NCBI RefSeq assembly: GCF_000747155.1
Contig: NZ_AVCK01000055.1
Span: 186,001 to 250,000, forward strand
Direction of reading: 5' to 3'
Source: Arenimonas metalli CF5-1
GTDB taxonomy: Bacteria > Pseudomonadota > Gammaproteobacteria > Xanthomonadales > Xanthomonadaceae
DNA: 64,000 nucleotides
The position numbers and the translations under genes were made by a program. Numbering within the stretch: the stretch's first letter is position 1; the number at the start of each line of letters is the position of its first letter. This document shows positions 1 to 8,427 of this stretch, in pieces. The notes below the pieces were generated by a model, which saw only the letters and a list, made by a program, of their open reading frames with translations, was not told the origin of the DNA and did not search any database.

Positions 1-84
1 GATGCGGCGCACGGGGAACACGGCCTCGCTGCCGCGCACGGGCAGGGTGGTCGGGGCGGGAACGGGGATCACGGTGGCGGTCAT
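1..84 (-). CDS. FAH-family hydrolase, N-terminal fragment (cut by window edge)
   Basis: The reverse strand opens with an ATG at 84 preceded by GGAG about 10 bases upstream and stays open to the window edge. The 28 visible residues end in VFPVRRI, which resembles the N-terminal lead-in of fumarylacetoacetate-hydrolase-family proteins (usually followed by CVGRNY). These enzymes are metal-dependent hydrolases or isomerases acting on acylpyruvate-like substrates. Only the first residues are present, so the catalytic part cannot be checked. The family call is a recognition of the lead-in, not of a domain. Confidence 0.55.
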   Translation of the reverse strand, partial: MTATVIPVPAPTTLPVRGSEAVFPVRRI

Positions 85-165
85 GGCGCGGCTCCGGAAG
101 GACCGGCCAAGTTTAACGTCGCGACGGGTGTGCGGACCGGGAAGACGGTCCGGGTTCCGATGGGC

Positions 166-432
166 TCAGCGCAGGCCGAGCGGGGTGCCGGCCTTGCGGA
201 CTTCGACGAACTCGCCTTCGATGACACCGGCCTCGGCGCGGGCCTTGGCGGCCGTGGGGCGCATCAGGCGGCGCACCGCCGCGAACAGCAGCATGCCCAG
301 CCCCACCACCAGCCCGACGGCGACCAGCACCAGCAGCAGCGCGAGGCCAAGCACGCCCACCAGCAGCTTGAGCAGCGGGCTGCGGGGCTTGCTGGGGCAG
401 TAGCTGAAGAATCGTTGGGCGCGGAAGAGCAT
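166..432 (-). CDS. small membrane protein of unknown function
   Basis: This 88-residue reverse-strand protein has a basic N-terminus containing a CPSKPRS stretch, then one long hydrophobic segment at about residues 20-54 rich in Leu, Val and Gly, then a short charged tail ending VEVRKAGTPLGLR. It is probably a single-pass or hairpin inner-membrane protein. I do not recognise a domain. It is divergent from the Rieske gene at 465. No clear ribosome binding site precedes the ATG at 432, so the start is uncertain. Composition and hydrophobic pattern favour a real gene. Confidence 0.55.
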   Translation of the reverse strand: MLFRAQRFFSYCPSKPRSPLLKLLVGVLGLALLLVLVAVGLVVGLGMLLFAAVRRLMRPTAAKARAEAGVIEGEFVEVRKAGTPLGLR

Positions 433-464
433 GGGGGGCGTGGCAGAATGCTGGGAGACGGAGT

Positions 465-800
465 ATGGCGAGGGCGGATGTGAAAAGTGTAAGCGGTTCG
501 TTAATCCGGCTGCCCGTGCTGCCGCCCGAGGGGCTGTCGGAAACCGAGGTCGAGATCGACGGCGAGCCGCAGTCGCTGGTGCTGCGCCGCCACGGCGACC
601 AGCTCAAGGCCTGGCTCAACATCTGCCCGCACGCCGGCCGCCGCCTGGACTGGGCGCCGGGTCGCTTCCTCGTGGACCAGGGCCGCCTGGTGTGCGCCGC
701 GCACGGCGCCAGCTTCGAGATGGAGCACGGGCAGTGCGTCGCTGGTCCGTGCAAGGGTGCGTCGCTGGTCGCCGTCGCGGTGACCGTGGACGCCGCCTAG
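465..800 (+). CDS. Rieske [2Fe-2S] domain protein
   Basis: This small 111-residue protein is essentially one Rieske fold. The cluster ligands are visible as C54-P-H56 and C77-A-A-H80 (NICPHAG and VCAAHGA), the standard CxH...CxxH pattern for a [2Fe-2S] centre bound by two Cys and two His. No oxygenase catalytic domain or membrane anchor is attached, so it is a stand-alone soluble ferredoxin-like electron carrier or redox accessory protein; its partner is unknown. Its TAG stop lies within a CTAG that also supplies the stop of the convergent SLC13 permease gene. Confidence 0.88.
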   Translation: MARADVKSVSGSLIRLPVLPPEGLSETEVEIDGEPQSLVLRRHGDQLKAWLNICPHAGRRLDWAPGRFLVDQGRLVCAAHGASFEMEHGQCVAGPCKGASLVAVAVTVDAA

Positions 801-2635
801 AACATCAGGTTGATGACGAGCAGCACGACGCCCAGGTAGACCAGCGTCAGCGGCGCGCCGATGCGCCACAAATCGCGCGGGCGATAGCCGGCCGGGCCGG
901 TCACCATCGCCAGCACCGGGTTGGACACGCTCAGGAAATTGTTCGAGGCCGACAGCGCCACCACCAGCGCGAACGCCACCGGGTTGCCGCCGACCGCCAG
1001 CGCGATGTTGATCGCCATCGGCACCATCACCACGGTGGCGCCGACATTCCCGATCACCAGGGTGAAGGCGGTGGCCAGCAGGCCGACCGCGGCCTCCAGC
1101 ACCCACACCGGCACGTCCGGCCCGATGCGGTCGAGGATCACCTGGGCCACCCAGCTCGCGGCGCCGGTGGAATCCATCGCCCAGCCCAGCGGGATCAGGC
1201 AGGCCATCAGGAACACGGTCTTCCAGCTCACCGCCGAATAGGCCTCGTCCATGTTCAGCACGCCGGCCAGCATCATCGCGGCGGCGCCGGTCATCAGCGC
1301 GATCGGCACCGGCACCAGGGTGGTCAGCGCCAGCGTCATCGCGCCGGCGAACACGCCCAGCGCCCACCAGAATTTCTGCGGCCGCTGCTCGCCCTTGGGG
1401 TAGTCGGTGACGACCACGAAGTCGCGGCTCTCGCTGGCCTGCGCCAGGTCGGTCCAGATGCTGTGGAAGACCAGCATGTCGCCCGCCTTGAGCGGCATGC
1501 GCCGGATGTCCTCGCGCCAGACCTGGTTCTCGCGGTTGATCGCCAGCAGGCTGATGCCGAAGCGCTTGCGCAGCTGCAGCTGGGCCTGGGTCTTGCCGAG
1601 GAAGGAGGACGTGGGCGGGATCACCGCCTCGGAGATGCCGGAGCGGCTGGGGTTGAACAGGTCGGCGAAGTTGCGCAGGCGCGCCGACATGCGCAGCAGG
1701 TTCTTCTGCGCGTAGTCCTGGATCGCTTCGCGCGGACCCATCACGCCCAGCACGCTGCCGACCCAGATCATCTGGTCGGCCGGCGGCGCCAGCCGCGACT
1801 CGTTGCCGCTGAGCAGGGCCAGCAGCAGCGGCGCGTCGCGCTGCGCCTCGGCCTCGCCGACCGACATGCCGACCAGCGGGCTCTCGGCGGTGACGCTGAG
1901 TTCGAACACGTCGCCCTCGATGCCGTAGGCGCTGGCGAAATAGCTTTGCGTGCGGCTGGGCGCGACGCTCTTGTCCTCGCCCTTGCCCAGCATGCGCGGC
2001 CCGCGCCAGCGGAAATAGGCCAGGCCCACCAGCAGCAGCGCCACGCCGATCGGCAGCGGCCCGAACATCGGCAGCGGCTCGAGCGTGGCGGCGCCGGAGG
2101 GCAGGTTGCGGTTGGCGGCCACCAGCAGGTCGTTGAGCAGCATCAGCGGCGAGCTGCCGATCATGGTGAGGCCGCCGCCCATCACGATCGCGGCGGCGAC
2201 CGGCAGCAGCAGGCGGGACAGGCTGATGCCGGAACGACCCGACACGCGCGAGACCACCGGCAGGAACAGCGCCATCACCGACGGGTTCTGCATGAAGCCC
2301 GAGATCACGCCGGCCATGGTCGAGGTGAGGAAGATCAGCCGCTCCTCCATGCCCTTGGAGACGCGCAGCAGCCACACCGCCAGCCGGTTCAGCGCGCCGG
2401 TCCGGTCCAGGCCGGCGCCAAGGATCATGGTGGCGATCACGCTGATCACCGCGTTGCCCGAGAAGCCGTTGAACAGCTGGTTGGCCGGCACCAGCCCGGT
2501 CAGGCCCAGCACCACCAGCACCACCAGCGCGGTCGCGTCGGCGCGGATGCGCTCGATCATGAACATGGTGATCGTGAAGCCAACCAGCCCCAGCACGAGC
2601 ATCATGTCGCGGGTGAGGGTGAGGCCGGTCTCCAT
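797..2635 (-). CDS. SLC13-family permease with RCK_C/TrkA-C-like domains
   Basis: The 612-residue protein has two blocks of hydrophobic helices (about residues 1-185 and 425-612) separated by a hydrophilic middle resembling two TrkA-C/RCK_C domains (about 205-290 and 300-390). This is the usual layout of SLC13/DASS-type anion permeases such as those for sulfate, phosphate or dicarboxylates. The substrate cannot be read from sequence. Motifs such as GFMQNPSVMALFLPV and GNVGATVVMVP fit the paired transport repeats. It lies 16 bases downstream of trmB on the same strand and ends convergently on the Rieske gene. Confidence 0.85.
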   Translation of the reverse strand: METGLTLTRDMMLVLGLVGFTITMFMIERIRADATALVVLVVLGLTGLVPANQLFNGFSGNAVISVIATMILGAGLDRTGALNRLAVWLLRVSKGMEERLIFLTSTMAGVISGFMQNPSVMALFLPVVSRVSGRSGISLSRLLLPVAAAIVMGGGLTMIGSSPLMLLNDLLVAANRNLPSGAATLEPLPMFGPLPIGVALLLVGLAYFRWRGPRMLGKGEDKSVAPSRTQSYFASAYGIEGDVFELSVTAESPLVGMSVGEAEAQRDAPLLLALLSGNESRLAPPADQMIWVGSVLGVMGPREAIQDYAQKNLLRMSARLRNFADLFNPSRSGISEAVIPPTSSFLGKTQAQLQLRKRFGISLLAINRENQVWREDIRRMPLKAGDMLVFHSIWTDLAQASESRDFVVVTDYPKGEQRPQKFWWALGVFAGAMTLALTTLVPVPIALMTGAAAMMLAGVLNMDEAYSAVSWKTVFLMACLIPLGWAMDSTGAASWVAQVILDRIGPDVPVWVLEAAVGLLATAFTLVIGNVGATVVMVPMAINIALAVGGNPVAFALVVALSASNNFLSVSNPVLAMVTGPAGYRPRDLWRIGAPLTLVYLGVVLLVINLMF

Positions 2636-2651
2636 GCGCGTGCGGTCGCCC

Positions 2652-3359
2652 CTAGGTCCGGTCGTACAGCAGGTCCCAGACGCCGTGGCCCAGCTTCAGG
2701 CCGCGGGTCTCGAAGTGCGTTTGCCGCCGCCAGTCGGGCCGCGGCGCGGTGCCGCGCGGGCCGGCGCGATTGCGCAGGCGCGGCTCGGCGTCGAGCACGT
2801 CCCACAGGTGTTCGGCGTAGTTCTCCCAGTCGGTGGCCAGGTGCAGCAGGCCGCCGGGCTTGAGCCGGTCGCAGAGCAGCGCCACGAACTCCGGCTGCAC
2901 CAGCCGCCGCTTGTGGTGCCGCTTCTTGTGCCACGGGTCGGGGAAATAGATGCGCACCTCGTCGAGCGAGGCGGGGGCGACTTCATGCTGCAGCACTTCG
3001 ACCGCGTCGTGCTGGTACACGCGCAGGTTGCGCAGGCCCTCGGCCGCGGCGGCATTGAGCAGGCGGCCGACGCCGGGGCCGTGCACCTCGATGCCGATGA
3101 AGTCGCGCCCGGTTTCGCGGGCGGCGGCGAACAGCAGCTGCTCGCCGTTGCCGAAGCCGATCTCGACCACGCGCGGCGCGTGGCGGCCGAACACGGCGTC
3201 GAAGTCGCGCGGCTCGCCGCGGTAGTGCAGGCCCAGTGCCGGCCAGTGCAGGTCGAAGGCGCGCTTCTGCGCCTCGGTCTGGCGGCCCTGCCGCAGCACG
3301 AAGCTGCGGATCGGGCGGTGCCGGCTGGCGGCTTCGGCTTGGTCGGGGCTGTCGCTCAT
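2652..3359 (-). CDS. trmB: tRNA (guanine-N7-)-methyltransferase
   Basis: A 235-residue SAM-dependent enzyme that forms m7G46 in the variable loop of tRNAs. The SAM-binding motif [13 protein letters not shown] is at about residues 64-76, and the family signature [16 protein letters not shown] (about 137-152) is intact. The N-terminus ([10 protein letters not shown]) is also typical of TrmB. The ATG at 3359 starts 13 bases after the thiG stop on the same strand, so it is probably cotranscribed with thiG. Confidence 0.95.
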   Translation of the reverse strand: MSDSPDQAEAASRHRPIRSFVLRQGRQTEAQKRAFDLHWPALGLHYRGEPRDFDAVFGRHAPRVVEIGFGNGEQLLFAAARETGRDFIGIEVHGPGVGRLLNAAAAEGLRNLRVYQHDAVEVLQHEVAPASLDEVRIYFPDPWHKKRHHKRRLVQPEFVALLCDRLKPGGLLHLATDWENYAEHLWDVLDAEPRLRNRAGPRGTAPRPDWRRQTHFETRGLKLGHGVWDLLYDRT

Positions 3360-3372
3360 CCCGCCGCCGGCC

Positions 3373-4176
3373 TCAGAGGAAGTGGCCGTCGAGCGGCGAG
3401 GAGGCGTTGGCGTTGCGCTTCTTCGGGATGCGGCCGGCCAGGAAGGCCTCGCGGCCGGCTTCCACGGCCTTGCGCATCGCGCTGGCCATCAGGATCGGAT
3501 CGCGGGCGCCGGCGATGGCGGTGTTCATCAGCACGCCGTCGCAGCCCAGCTCCATCGCGATCGCGGCATCCGAGGCGGTGCCGACGCCGGCGTCCACCAG
3601 CACGGGCACTTTGGCGTTCTCGACGATCTCGAGGATGGACCAGCGGTTCTGCACGCCCAGGCCCGAGCCGATCGGCGCGGCCAGCGGCATCACCGCCACG
3701 CAGCCGATTTCCTCGAGGCGCTTGGCGATGATCGGGTCGTCGGAGGTGTAGACCATCACCTCGAAGCCTTCGGCGACCAGGGTTTCGGCGGCCTTGAGCG
3801 TCTGCACCACGTCCGGGTAGAGCGTGCGCGCATCGCCCAGCACCTCGAGCTTGACCAGGCGGTGGCCGTCGAGCAGCTCGCGCGCCAGGCGGCAGGTGCG
3901 CACCGCGTCCTCGGCGGTGTAGCAGCCGGCGGTGTTGGGCAGCAGGGTGTAGCGATCGGGCGGCAGCACGTCGAGCAGGTTCGGCGCGTTGGGATCCTGG
4001 CCGAGGTTGCTGCGGCGGATGGCGACGGTGACGATCTCGGCGCCGGCGGCCTCGGTGGCCAGGCGGGTCTGCTCGAAATCGGCGAACTTGCCGGTGCCCG
4101 TGAGCAGGCGCGAGCGGTAGGTCTTGCCGGCGATCACCAGCGGATCGGCGGGCGAGGGGGATTCGGGGCGATTCAT
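3373..4176 (-). CDS. thiG: thiazole synthase ThiG
   Basis: The 267-residue protein matches ThiG, which condenses deoxyxylulose 5-phosphate, dehydroglycine and ThiS-thiocarboxylate into the thiamine thiazole ring. Visible signatures are [15 protein letters not shown] near the N-terminus, [24 protein letters not shown], the VKLEVLGD segment with the Schiff-base lysine region, and [14 protein letters not shown] plus [11 protein letters not shown] at the phosphate-binding end. It lies downstream of thiS, separated by a REP-like palindrome, and is followed closely by trmB. No TPP riboswitch was found ahead of thiS or thiG. Confidence 0.96.
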   Translation of the reverse strand: MNRPESPSPADPLVIAGKTYRSRLLTGTGKFADFEQTRLATEAAGAEIVTVAIRRSNLGQDPNAPNLLDVLPPDRYTLLPNTAGCYTAEDAVRTCRLARELLDGHRLVKLEVLGDARTLYPDVVQTLKAAETLVAEGFEVMVYTSDDPIIAKRLEEIGCVAVMPLAAPIGSGLGVQNRWSILEIVENAKVPVLVDAGVGTASDAAIAMELGCDGVLMNTAIAGARDPILMASAMRKAVEAGREAFLAGRIPKKRNANASSPLDGHFL

Positions 4177-4244
4177 GCCCGGATTATGGCCCGATTGCGG
4201 GTCCGCGTTAACCCTTTCTTAATCCCGCATTCACCGTGGGAGAC

Positions 4245-4315
4245 CCCTGTAGGAGGGACTTCAGTCCCGAAGCCCTTCGTCGAAAAGCTTCGGGACTGAA
4301 GTCCCTCCTACAGGG
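4245..4315. repeat. REP-like dimeric palindrome (copy A)
   Basis: Two inverted copies of a unit reading approximately CCTGTAGGAGGGACTTCAGT then CCCGAAGC face each other across a short centre. Each unit also contains its own small hairpin, GGGACT-tc-AGTCCC. It lies in the gap between thiS and thiG. In the transcript it could fold into a long hairpin that protects or attenuates mRNA. The same family recurs at 13335, 23901, 27327, 29463, 31881, 50005 and 50572. Confidence 0.95.
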
Positions 4316-4321
4316 CCAGGA

Positions 4322-4522
4322 CTAGCCGCCGCCTATCGCGTGGATGATTTCCACCCGGTCGCCGTTGGCCAGCAGGTGGCTGGCGTGCTGGCTGCGCGGC
4401 ACGACGTCGAGGTTGACCTCGACCGCGACCTTGCGGCCGGCGTAACCGGCGGCGTCGAGCAGGGCGGCGAGGGTGGTGCCCGCTTCGATCTCGCGGGGCT
4501 GGCCATTGAGCTGGATTTGCAT
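4322..4522 (-). CDS. thiS: sulfur carrier protein ThiS
   Basis: This 66-residue ubiquitin-like protein carries sulfur as a C-terminal thiocarboxylate to ThiG. The protein ends in AIGGG, giving the required C-terminal Gly-Gly, and has the MQIQLNGQPREI beta-hairpin start and the GDRVEIIHAIGGG end typical of the family. Length is normal. The gene is divergent from tRNA-Gly, with only about 58 bases between them, so the promoter must be compact. thiG follows after the REP-like element. Confidence 0.95.
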   Translation of the reverse strand: MQIQLNGQPREIEAGTTLAALLDAAGYAGRKVAVEVNLDVVPRSQHASHLLANGDRVEIIHAIGGG

Positions 4523-4540
4523 GGCCCGGATTTTATCGCG

Positions 4541-4569
4541 TTGCGGGCGCCCGCGGCGCTCGCCATAAT
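4541..4569 (+). promoter_or_regulatory. probable sigma-70 promoter of tRNA-Gly
   Basis: TTGCGG at 4541-4546 and CATAAT at 4564-4569 are separated by 17 bases. A start about 7 bases downstream would put transcription onset around 4576, just ahead of the mature tRNA 5' end at 4581. The two boxes are weak individually but their spacing and position are right. Confidence 0.55.
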
Positions 4570-4580
4570 CGCCGCCAGAC

Positions 4581-4654
4581 GCGGGTGTAGCTCAATGGTA
4601 GAGCTGTTGCTTCCCAAGCAACTGACGAGGGTTCGATTCCCTTCACCCGCTCCA
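4581..4654 (+). tRNA. tRNA-Gly, anticodon CCC
   Basis: The 74-base sequence folds as a cloverleaf. The acceptor GCGGGTG (4581-4587) pairs with CACCCGC (4644-4650), followed by discriminator T and an encoded CCA (4652-4654). The anticodon stem GTTGC/GCAAC flanks the loop TTCCCAA, giving anticodon CCC, which reads GGG. The T arm has the expected TTCGATT loop. The tRNA lies between divergent thiS and the retropepsin-like protease gene. Confidence 0.96.
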
Positions 4655-4691
4655 TCCCGCTGCCCCGGCCCTGCGCCATCCTGGAGGACAC

Positions 4692-5141
4692 ATGCCGCAC
4701 CCCGTCCCCCTGGGCTGGCGTGAGTGGCTGTCCCTGCCTGACCTGGGCATCGTCGCGGTGCGCGCCAAGGTCGACACCGGCGCCCGCTCCTCCGCCCTGC
4801 ACGTGCTCGACCAGGAAAGCTTCCGTCGCGACGGCGCCGAGTACGTGCGCTTCGTGCTCGACACCGGCGTGCACGGCCAGGGGCCGCAGCCGGCCGAGGC
4901 GCGGGTGATCGACCGGCGCCGCGTCACCGACTCCGGCGGCCACGTCACCGAGCGGCCCTTCATCCTCACCCGGCTGTGCCTGGCGGGGCAGGAATGGGAG
5001 GCGGAAGTGAACCTGACACATCGCCGGAACATGCTCTTCCCCATGCTGCTTGGCCGCACCGCGCTGGCCGGGCGATTCCTGGTCGACCCGGCCAGCTCCT
5101 TCCTGCAGGGCGACCGGCCCGAAGGCCAGCCCCCGCCGTGA
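4692..5141 (+). CDS. retropepsin-like aspartic protease, RimK-associated (DUF785 / RimB type)
   Basis: The 149-residue protein has the [12 protein letters not shown] motif (about residues 26-37), the DTGA catalytic aspartate signature of the family formerly called ATP-dependent zinc protease. The fold is a single-lobed retropepsin. A related protein, RimB, acts with RimK in Pseudomonas to reverse or balance glutamylation of ribosomal protein S6. A GGAGGA box lies just ahead of the ATG. Its TGA stop overlaps the GTG start of rimK, so translation is likely coupled, supporting a joint role. Confidence 0.88.
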   Translation: MPHPVPLGWREWLSLPDLGIVAVRAKVDTGARSSALHVLDQESFRRDGAEYVRFVLDTGVHGQGPQPAEARVIDRRRVTDSGGHVTERPFILTRLCLAGQEWEAEVNLTHRRNMLFPMLLGRTALAGRFLVDPASSFLQGDRPEGQPPP

Positions 5142-6070
5142 AACTCGCCATCCTCTCCCGCAACGCAAAGCTCTACTCGACCCAGCGCCTGGTCGAGGCC
5201 GGCCGCCAGCGCGGCCACGTGGTGCGCGTGCTCGACCCGCTGCGCTGCTACATGCAGATCGCGCCGGGCCAGTTCCTGATGCGCTACAAGGGCAAGCCGC
5301 TCAACGGCATCGACGCGGTGATCCCGCGCATCGGTGCCTCGGTGACGCGTTACGGCAGCGCCGTGCTGCGCCAGTTCGAGCTGATGGGCACCCACACGCC
5401 CAACGGCTCCGACGCCATCCTGCGCGCCCGCGACAAGCTGCGCTGCCACCAGATGCTGGCCGGCGAGGGCCTGGGTCTGCCGCTCACGGTGTTCGGCGAC
5501 AACCCCGACGACACCACCGACCTGCTGGGCATGCTCGGCAAGCCGCCGCACGTGATCAAGCTCAACGAGGGCACCCAAGGCGCCGGCGTGATCCTGGCCG
5601 AGAACGCGGCCGCCTCGCGCAGCGTGGTCGAGGCCTTCCGCGGCCTGTACGCCAACTTCCTGGTGCAGGAGTTCATCGCCGAGGCCAAGGGCGCCGACCT
5701 GCGCTGCTTCGTGGTCGGCGACCAGGTGGTCGCGGCCATGCGCCGCCAGGCCGGGGACGGCGAGTTCCGGTCCAACCTGCACCGGGGCGGCAAGGCCAGC
5801 CCGGTCAGGCTCAACGAGGATGAGATCGCCACCGCCCTGCGCGCGGCCCGGGTGATGGGGCTGGGCGTTGCAGGCGTGGATCTTCTGCGCTCAAAACGGG
5901 GTCCATTGGTGTTGGAAGTGAACTCCAGCCCCGGTCTGGAGGGCATTGAAGGCGCCACCGGGGTGGACGTGGCGGGCGCCATCGTCGACTTCGTGGCCGC
6001 CGGAGTCCGGCCCCGGCCGAAGGCGCCCCGGAAGGCGCCGGCCCGGGCCCGGAAATTAACCAAAGCCTGA
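5138..6070 (+). CDS. rimK: ATP-grasp glutamate ligase RimK
   Basis: The GTG at 5138 is chosen because it overlaps the upstream stop and gives the canonical N-terminus [18 protein letters not shown]. The open frame upstream of it is only a shadow of the protease gene. RimK adds glutamates to the C-terminus of ribosomal protein S6 and can form poly-alpha-glutamate. ATP-grasp features are visible: [18 protein letters not shown], the [11 protein letters not shown] loop, [19 protein letters not shown] and [14 protein letters not shown]. The protein has 310 residues, slightly longer than usual because of a basic C-terminal tail rich in Arg, Lys, Pro and Ala. Confidence 0.95.
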   Translation: MKLAILSRNAKLYSTQRLVEAGRQRGHVVRVLDPLRCYMQIAPGQFLMRYKGKPLNGIDAVIPRIGASVTRYGSAVLRQFELMGTHTPNGSDAILRARDKLRCHQMLAGEGLGLPLTVFGDNPDDTTDLLGMLGKPPHVIKLNEGTQGAGVILAENAAASRSVVEAFRGLYANFLVQEFIAEAKGADLRCFVVGDQVVAAMRRQAGDGEFRSNLHRGGKASPVRLNEDEIATALRAARVMGLGVAGVDLLRSKRGPLVLEVNSSPGLEGIEGATGVDVAGAIVDFVAAGVRPRPKAPRKAPARARKLTKA

Positions 6071-6084
6071 GCCAGATTTAACGA

Positions 6085-6237
6085 CTCTTTAATGCCTCCC
6101 GGCCTAGCCTTGCGGGGCCGGTAAACCTGCTGGGAACTCCTCGTCAGACGCACCATCCAAGGATTACGGCAATCGGGGCAGTAGCAACCTTTCGGCCCGG
6201 GCTGGCGCCTTCGAGCGTCCCCGGGCCTTTTTCTTTT
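6085..6237 (+). ncRNA. candidate small RNA or leader between rimK and colR
   Basis: The 213-base gap between rimK and the response regulator holds no open frame. It contains a CCGGCC/GGCCGG stem around 6099-6122 and ends in a strong intrinsic terminator at 6194-6237, 47 bases before the next start. An AT-richer stretch (ATTTAACGACTCTTTAATGC) at the 5' end could hold a promoter. It could equally be the 3' untranslated region of rimK. The boundaries given are approximate. Confidence 0.3.
6194..6237 (+). terminator. intrinsic terminator upstream of colR
   Basis: GGCCCGGG at 6194-6201 pairs with CCCGGGCC at 6220-6227 across an 18-base loop and is followed directly by TTTTTCTTTT. It would stop read-through from rimK or end a small RNA, so the two-component operon needs its own promoter in the following 46 bases. 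Confidence 0.85.
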
Positions 6238-6283
6238 ATCCTGCGCCAAGCACGGGGCCGCCTGCCCTGGAAGAAGTGACCGC

Positions 6284-6964
6284 ATGCGAATCCTGGTCGT
6301 CGAGGACAACCGAGACATCGCCGCGAACCTGGGGGACTACCTCGAGGACCGCGGCCACACGGTCGACTACGCCGCCGATGGCGTCACCGGCCTGCACCTG
6401 GCGGTGGTGAACGACTTCGACGCGATCGTGCTCGACCTCAACCTGCCCGGCATGGATGGCCTGGAGGTCTGCCGCAAGCTGCGCCAGGAAGGCCGCAAGC
6501 AGACGCCGGTGCTGATGCTCACCGCGCGCGACTCGCTGGACAACAAGCTCGAGGGCTTCGAGTCCGGCGCCGACGACTACCTGGTCAAGCCCTTCGCCCT
6601 GCAGGAAGTGGAGGCGCGCCTGGCCGTGCTGGCCCGCCGCGGCAAGGCCGCGCAGCCGCGCGTGCTGCAGGTGGCCGACCTGGAATACAACCTCGACACG
6701 CTGGAGGTGCGCCGTGGCGGCAAGCTGCTGCAGCTCAACCCGACGGCGCTGAAGATCCTGCAGTCGCTGATGGAGGCCTCGCCCTCGGTGGTGACGCGCC
6801 AGGAGCTCGAGACCCGGGTCTGGGGCGAGGAGCTGCCGGACAGCGATTCGCTGCGCGTCCACATCCACGGCCTGCGCGCCGCGGTGGACAAACCCTTCGA
6901 CAAGGCGCTGGTGCAGACCCGCCACGGCATCGGCTACCGGATCGCCGACCCCGAGGCGAGCTGA
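6284..6964 (+). CDS. colR: OmpR-family response regulator, ColR-like
   Basis: A 226-residue two-domain regulator. The receiver domain (about 1-115) has acidic residues E7, D8, phospho-acceptor D51 in IVLDLNLPGMDG, T80 and K102 in DYLVKPF. The C-terminal winged helix (about 130-222) ends in the classic LRVHIHGLRAAVDKPF and HGIGYRI. The close match to Xanthomonas ColR in the receiver (NLGDYLEDRGHTVD) suggests a role in envelope stress and virulence-type responses, but the symbol is by similarity of recollection. The sensor gene starts 4 bases after the stop. Confidence 0.85.
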   Translation: MRILVVEDNRDIAANLGDYLEDRGHTVDYAADGVTGLHLAVVNDFDAIVLDLNLPGMDGLEVCRKLRQEGRKQTPVLMLTARDSLDNKLEGFESGADDYLVKPFALQEVEARLAVLARRGKAAQPRVLQVADLEYNLDTLEVRRGGKLLQLNPTALKILQSLMEASPSVVTRQELETRVWGEELPDSDSLRVHIHGLRAAVDKPFDKALVQTRHGIGYRIADPEAS

Positions 6965-6968
6965 GCGC

Positions 6969-8252
6969 ATGCGCTACCGGCGTAGGCTTCGCAGCCGGAT
7001 CATCCTGTCCTTCTTCCTGTTCGGCCTCGGGCTGACGGGCCTGTTCGCCGCGGCCACGGTGCTGCTGCGCGAGCGGCTGGAGGACCAGCTGATCGGCGAG
7101 GCGCTGTTCGAGAACGTCACCGACTACGCCGACGCGTTCTACGTGAACCCGGAAAGCACCAACTTCCGGTTCGAGAAGATCTGGGGCATCACCTACAGCA
7201 AGCGCCGCTTCGGCAACGTGCCCTTCAATTGGCGCGACCTGCCCGAGGGCGTGCATGAGATCACCGACCGCGACGAAAACGGCCGCCCGCGCATCTACAA
7301 GCTGGCGGTGAAGAAGGACGAGGAGTACTGGTTCTTCCTCAGCTACGACATCGCCCAGGAGCGCGCCAGCCAGAAGCAGCTGTCGTACGCGCTGGTGGGC
7401 GTGGTGTTCGTGTTTTCGCTGCTGTCGCTGGTGATCGGCTTCTGGTCGTCCAAGCGCGTGATCAGCCCGCTGACCGAGCTGGCCCGGCGCGTGCGCGCCC
7501 TGGCCGGCAGCGAGCGGCCCGAGAAGCTGGCCCCGCACTTCGCCGACGACGAGGTCGGCCAGCTGGCGGCGGTGCTGGACGATTACGCCGAGCAGATGAC
7601 CTCGCTGGTGCGGCGCGACCGCGAGTTCAACTCCGACGTCAGCCACGAGCTGCGCACGCCGCTGGCGGTGATCCGGGGCGCCACCGAGCTGCTGCTGGCC
7701 AAGCCCGACCTGCCCGACAAGACCCGCCAGCGCCTGCAGCGCATCGAGCGCGCGGCAATCCAGAGCACCGACCTGACCACGGCGCTGCTGCTGCTCTCGC
7801 GCAACGAGCGCGGCATCGGCCACACCTTGCTGCTGAAGCTGTGCGAGCAGTTGGCCGACGCCAGCCGCACCCAGTTGGGCGGCAAGCCGGTGGACGTGGT
7901 GGTGGAAGGCGATCCCTGGGCGGCGGTGGACGCGCCCGAGGCGGTGCTGTCGGTGGCGCTTGGCAACCTGATCGGCAATGCCTGCAAGTACACCAACGAG
8001 GGCGAGGTGCGCATCATCGTCGAGGCCGACCAGGTCCGCATCGAGGACACCGGCCCGGGCCTGAGCGAGGAAGACGCGGCGCGCCTGTTCGAACGCGGCT
8101 ACCGCGGCTCCGGCGCCGGCGGCACGGTCGGCGGCGGCATCGGCCTCTCCATCGTCCGCCGCCTCTGCGAACTCTACGACTGGCAGGTCTCCATCGCCCC
8201 CCGCCCCGAACACGGCGCCGTGGCGGTGCTGCGATTCACCGCTAGTCCGTAG
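6969..8252 (+). CDS. colS: sensor histidine kinase, ColS-like
   Basis: This 427-residue inner-membrane kinase has TM1 at about 11-33, a periplasmic region of roughly 100 residues (34-138), TM2 at about 140-160, a HAMP-like linker, a dimerisation domain with H226 in SDVSHELRTPL, and a catalytic ATPase domain with the N box NLIGNACKYTNEG and G boxes EDTGPGL and GGGIGLSIV. The periplasmic loop contains no obvious ExxE metal motif like the one described in Pseudomonas ColS, so the signal is open. It pairs with the regulator 4 bases upstream. Confidence 0.85.
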   Translation: MRYRRRLRSRIILSFFLFGLGLTGLFAAATVLLRERLEDQLIGEALFENVTDYADAFYVNPESTNFRFEKIWGITYSKRRFGNVPFNWRDLPEGVHEITDRDENGRPRIYKLAVKKDEEYWFFLSYDIAQERASQKQLSYALVGVVFVFSLLSLVIGFWSSKRVISPLTELARRVRALAGSERPEKLAPHFADDEVGQLAAVLDDYAEQMTSLVRRDREFNSDVSHELRTPLAVIRGATELLLAKPDLPDKTRQRLQRIERAAIQSTDLTTALLLLSRNERGIGHTLLLKLCEQLADASRTQLGGKPVDVVVEGDPWAAVDAPEAVLSVALGNLIGNACKYTNEGEVRIIVEADQVRIEDTGPGLSEEDAARLFERGYRGSGAGGTVGGGIGLSIVRRLCELYDWQVSIAPRPEHGAVAVLRFTASP

Positions 8253-8260
8253 TGGTTTTT

Positions 8261-8418
8261 GCCACGGATTTACACGGATAAACCACGGACGCTCACGGGT
8301 AGAGCGAAATCATTTTGAGTGGGTTGTCGCGGAGTCGATCAATCCTGCGACAAACCAACCCTTGAAGGCGTTTTCACCATCCGTGAGCGTCCGTGGTTTA
8401 TCCGTGTAAATCCGTGGC
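8261..8418. repeat. inverted-repeat element with CACGGAT-type arms
   Basis: A perfect 38-base inverted repeat (8261-8298 and 8381-8418) encloses about 82 bases. Each arm is built from roughly 10-base units, CACGGATTTA, CACGGATAAA, CCACGGACG. The interior has a weaker stem, GTTGTCGC against GCGACAA. It fills the gap between the convergent kinase and ilvE genes and could act as a bidirectional terminator. A related element lies at 11676-11811. Confidence 0.92.
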
Positions 8419-8427
8419 CAACCTTTG

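Noticed and set aside
431-2863. Long forward open frame of about 810 residues opposite the SLC13 permease
   Set aside because: It is a shadow frame: very rich in Arg, His, Gln and Ala, without domains, and opposite a permease with clear membrane helices and conserved motifs.
4523-4580. TPP riboswitch ahead of thiS
   Set aside because: Only 58 bases separate thiS from the tRNA and neither CTGAGA nor the rest of the thi-box pattern is present.
8261-8418. Insertion sequence or transposon end
   Set aside because: No transposase frame lies inside or nearby and the interior is only about 82 bases, so it is listed as an inverted-repeat element instead.
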